The notes under the pieces are model-generated. The model saw only the letters and a program-made list of their open reading frames with translations. It did no database searches and had not been told where the DNA came from. Made by a program: the position numbers and the translations under genes. Shown here one piece after another: positions 5,194 through 7,164 of a stretch of DNA of 7,164 nt. The stretch comes from Oscillospiraceae bacterium (GTDB taxonomy: Bacteria; Bacillota; Clostridia; Oscillospirales; Oscillospiraceae), in NCBI GenBank assembly GCA_017558545.1, contig JAFYUG010000006.1:1-7164 (forward strand). The letters are read 5' to 3'. The first letter of the stretch is position 1; each line of letters opens with the position of its first letter.

Positions 5194-6471
5194 ATGGAAA
5201 GAGAAAACTATTCAAATTTCATACGCATTTTGGAGCATGAGCTCATCCCCGCTTTGGGCTGCACCGAGCCCATTGCCATAGCCTATGCAGCGGCCAGGGC
5301 CAGAGCCGTGCTGGGAGCTATGCCTGAGAGGATAGAGATAAATTGTTCCGGCAATATCATCAAAAACGTAAAGGGCGTAACCGTGCCCAATTCCGGCGGC
5401 CTTGTGGGCATAGAAGCCGCCGCCATACTGGGCGCTCTCTGCGGCAATGCCGATACGGAGCTTGAGGTTTTGGGCAGCGTCACCGATGAGGATATAGTCC
5501 GCTGCAAAGAGCTTGTGGACAGTAAAATGTGCTCCATCTCCCTTGTTAAGGACGTGGATAATCTCTACATAGTGGCAAGCCTCTTCGCAGACGGCCACAG
5601 CGCCTCCGTTTCCGTTGTAAACCGCCATACCCTCATAACCAGAATTGAGAAGGATGGGGAAGTTATCTTCACAAACGACGTGGGAGGCTCTGTGCAGCGC
5701 AAGGAGGATTATTCCTGCCTCAATGTCCGCAACATACTGGACTTTGCCGATAACGTGAACATAGAAGATGTGCGCCATATTATCTCTCCTCAGATAGAGC
5801 TGAACTCCGCCATAGCCAAAGAGGGAATGAAGGGAACTTACGGCGCCGCCGTGGGCTACACCCTTTTGCAGGTTTTCGGCGATAATGTCCGCACTCGCGC
5901 CTGCGCCATGGCTGCCGCCGGCTCCGATGCCCGTATGGGCGGCTGTGCCTTGCCCGTAATCATAAACTCCGGCTCCGGCAATCAGGGCATGACCGTTTCT
6001 CTGCCGGTTATCGAGTATGCAAAAGACCTCAATGTAAGCGAGGAAAAGCTTTATAGAGCCTTGGTGCTCTCCAACCTCATTGCCATCCACCTGAAAACCT
6101 ATATAGGCTCCCTCTCCGCCTTCTGCGGAGCGGTCAGCGCCGCCGGTGCTGCGGGAGCGGGTATAAGCTATCTCTTCGGCTGCGGCTATGAGGAAATCGG
6201 ATATACCATTATCAACACTTTGGGCAACGTTGGCGGCATAGTCTGCGACGGCGCCAAGGCCTCCTGCGCCGCCAAGATAGCCTCCGCCGTCCATGCGGCC
6301 ATAGTAAGCCACTATATGGGCAGCCATGAGCGCGTTTTCCGCGCAGGCGAAGGTTTCATTAAGGATGATTTGGAGTCCACCATCCGCTCCATGGGCTATA
6401 TAGGCCGCGTGGGTATGAAGGAAACGGATGAAGAAATTTTGAATGTCATGATAGACAAAGCGGAAATATGA
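5194..6471 (+). CDS. L-cysteine desulfidase / L-serine dehydratase alpha family (UPF0597, CyuA/CdsB-like)
   Basis: This 425-residue protein matches the UPF0597 family (E. coli CyuA/YhaM is of similar length). Characterised members split L-cysteine into pyruvate, ammonia and sulfide, using a [4Fe-4S] cluster rather than PLP; the family is related to the L-serine dehydratase alpha chain. Visible signatures are LGCTEPIAIAYAAA (21-34, Cys23), SGSGNQGM (259-266) and CDGAKASC (351-358). Cys23, Cys311 and Cys351 are the probable cluster ligands: from memory the Methanocaldococcus CdsB ligands are Cys25, Cys282 and Cys322, and the 40-residue spacing of the last pair is the same here. The glycine/alanine-rich stretch around 311-323 is a family feature and not a membrane segment. 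The start at 5194 follows GGAG by 7 nt, 13 bp after the thiF-like stop, so the two are co-transcribed. It probably supplies sulfide, or degrades cysteine, in the cytosol. Ile is mostly encoded by ATA, unlike in the leftward operon. Confidence 0.93.
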   Translation: MERENYSNFIRILEHELIPALGCTEPIAIAYAAARARAVLGAMPERIEINCSGNIIKNVKGVTVPNSGGLVGIEAAAILGALCGNADTELEVLGSVTDEDIVRCKELVDSKMCSISLVKDVDNLYIVASLFADGHSASVSVVNRHTLITRIEKDGEVIFTNDVGGSVQRKEDYSCLNVRNILDFADNVNIEDVRHIISPQIELNSAIAKEGMKGTYGAAVGYTLLQVFGDNVRTRACAMAAAGSDARMGGCALPVIINSGSGNQGMTVSLPVIEYAKDLNVSEEKLYRALVLSNLIAIHLKTYIGSLSAFCGAVSAAGAAGAGISYLFGCGYEEIGYTIINTLGNVGGIVCDGAKASCAAKIASAVHAAIVSHYMGSHERVFRAGEGFIKDDLESTIRSMGYIGRVGMKETDEEILNVMIDKAEI

Positions 6472-6476
6472 AAACA

Positions 6477-6515
6477 AAAAGTCCTGAATCTCTTCGAGTG
6501 AGAATCAGGACTTTT
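6477..6515. terminator. Bidirectional rho-independent terminator
   Basis: Arms AAAAGTCCTGAATCTC (6477-6492) and GAGAATCAGGACTTTT (6500-6515) pair over 16 positions with one A-A mismatch and a 7-nt loop. On the plus strand the stem ends in TTTTCTT; on the minus strand it ends in TTTTTGTTTT. It sits in the 45-bp gap between the converging stops of the desulfidase and the MarR gene, so it can end both transcripts. Confidence 0.93.
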
Positions 6516-6516
6516 C

Positions 6517-6951
6517 TTATGCATTTGCAGCCTTTTCAAGGCAGGCGCTTATTATGTTGAGGCAGCGGTAAAACTCCACTCTCTCCTCGGGGGAGAGCTC
6601 CTTGCCTATGGAGTCCAGCACCGCGCCGATTTTTGCGGCGATCTCTCCGCCAACGGCCTCGCCCTTTTCGCTGAGGACTATGGGAGCCTTGTAGCGCTTG
6701 CCCTCGCTCTCCCGGGAGAGAACATATCCGTCCGCCTCCAAACGGCTGAGGGCGCGGGAAATGGTGGCCTTGTCCTCCTGACAAAGCTCGCAGAGCTCCG
6801 CAGCGGTGAGGCTGTCCTCCCGGCTGAGATAGTAAAGGCAGGAGGTGTGGACACTGCCCAGATTGTGCTGGGACATTTCATGAAGCTTTATTCTGCGAAT
6901 ATTTCTGTTTATCTTGGCCATAAGAACCGTGAAGGTTTCAAATCTTTCCAT
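6517..6951 (-). CDS. MarR-family transcriptional regulator
   Basis: This 144-residue protein has the size and layout of MarR regulators, dimeric winged-helix proteins that usually repress nearby genes until a small ligand or an oxidant binds. The helix-turn-helix spans about residues 48-72 (LTAAELCELCQEDKATISRA), with DKATISR the recognition-helix signature, followed by the wing at about 78-94 (SRESEGKRYKAPIVLSEKG). N- and C-terminal helices would form the dimer interface. A Cys54-x-x-Cys57 pair lies inside the helix-turn-helix, which is unusual. The start at 6949-6951 is chosen because the protein then has the normal family length; its ribosome site is weak (AAGGCGG about 12 nt upstream), suggesting low expression. 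The gene converges on the desulfidase and diverges from a strong promoter leading out of the window, so its target is more likely the gene to the right and itself. Confidence 0.92.
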   Translation of the reverse strand: MERFETFTVLMAKINRNIRRIKLHEMSQHNLGSVHTSCLYYLSREDSLTAAELCELCQEDKATISRALSRLEADGYVLSRESEGKRYKAPIVLSEKGEAVGGEIAAKIGAVLDSIGKELSPEERVEFYRCLNIISACLEKAANA

Positions 6952-6981
6952 AAATCAAAGTTACCGCCTTGCGTTAAATGC

Positions 6982-6993
6982 TTGAATTTTCAA
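6982..6993. promoter_or_regulatory. Inverted repeat TTGAA-TT-TTCAA, candidate MarR autoregulatory operator
   Basis: Perfect 5-bp half-sites with a 2-bp spacer lie at the expected transcription start of the MarR gene, just downstream of its candidate -10 (6998-7003). TTGA/TCAA half-sites recur through the region: CAATATTG palindrome at 7024-7031, TTGAA at 7101-7105 and TTGA in the -35 box at 7111. This resembles the short AT-rich palindromes MarR proteins bind. In such AT-rich DNA chance is a real alternative. Confidence 0.35.
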
Positions 6994-6997
6994 CAAT

Positions 6998-7026
6998 AGC
7001 TTAGCATTTTTCCGTCAAAAAGTCAA
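6998..7026 (-). promoter_or_regulatory. Candidate promoter of the MarR gene
   Basis: On the minus strand TTGACT (7021-7026, five of six) is followed after 17 bp by TAAGCT (6998-7003), a poor -10 improved by a TGn extension directly upstream. Transcription would start near 6991, about 40 nt before the start codon. The 8-bp palindrome CAATATTG (7024-7031) overlaps the -35 box. Confidence 0.4.
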
Positions 7027-7110
7027 TATTGTCGAAATAGGTTGCCATTTACAAAAATTCACCAATGGTAAATAAAACTGTCGCATTTATGGAATAATAG
7101 TTGAAAAATC

Positions 7111-7139
7111 TTGACTTATGCAGCTGATAGCTATATAAT
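7111..7139 (+). promoter_or_regulatory. Strong rightward sigma-A promoter for a gene beyond the window
   Basis: TTGACT (7111-7116) and a perfect TATAAT (7134-7139) are separated by exactly 17 bp, a near-consensus promoter. Transcription would start near 7145 and read out of the right edge; no start codon with a ribosome site is present before the end. It diverges from the MarR gene, so the unseen gene is the natural candidate target of that regulator. Confidence 0.75.
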
Positions 7140-7164
7140 TGCCATAGCCTGAACGATATAATCC

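Noticed and set aside
5212..6477. A 421-codon minus-strand open frame opposite the desulfidase gene
   Set aside because: Codon-aligned antisense of a well-conserved family protein; its start lies in the terminator region and it lacks a ribosome site.

Overview
The window looks like chromosome of an anaerobic, moderately high-GC Clostridia-type Firmicute. The evidence is AGGAG-type ribosome binding sites before most genes, AT-rich intergenic DNA with sigma-70/sigma-A boxes, an adenosylcobalamin-type radical mutase, an iron-type alcohol dehydrogenase and an oxygen-sensitive Fe-S cysteine desulfidase family member. The genus cannot be told from the sequence. No tRNA, rRNA, CRISPR array, insertion sequence or phage gene is visible.

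Left half, minus strand, read right to left: an iron-containing alcohol dehydrogenase (2919-4121), a single-chain B12-dependent mutase of the glutamate mutase family (870-2822) and a short-chain dehydrogenase/reductase (42-851). They lie in one direction and look like one operon. A 14-bp hairpin closed by a GNRA tetraloop and followed by seven U separates the first two genes; the last two are 18 bp apart. The mutase carries both the catalytic barrel (GlmE/MutE-like) and the cobalamin domain (GlmS/MutS-like). It keeps the three arginines that hold the dicarboxylate in glutamate mutase and the cofactor-binding residues, but the two residues expected to hold the substrate amino group appear replaced by Pro and Trp. 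With two alcohol/carbonyl oxidoreductases beside it and no methylaspartate ammonia-lyase or GlmL, this suggests carbon-skeleton rearrangement of a dicarboxylate without an amino group (2-methyleneglutarate is the best-known precedent) linked to redox steps. The exact pathway cannot be assigned. These genes almost lack the ATA Ile codon common in the right-hand genes, which fits strong expression or a different origin.

Middle, 4122-4508: a 387-bp divergent intergenic region holding candidate promoters for both directions, two inverted repeats that look like operators and a GC-rich structured stretch in the dehydrogenase leader.

Right half, plus strand: a ThiF/MoeB/HesA-type E1-like enzyme (4509-5180) followed 13 bp later by a CyuA/CdsB (UPF0597) L-cysteine desulfidase/serine dehydratase family protein (5194-6471). 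The pair suggests sulfur mobilisation from cysteine with activation of a sulfur carrier encoded elsewhere. A bidirectional terminator separates the pair from a convergent MarR-family regulator (6517-6951, minus strand). The final 213 bp holds the regulator's upstream region and a strong rightward promoter for a gene outside the window.
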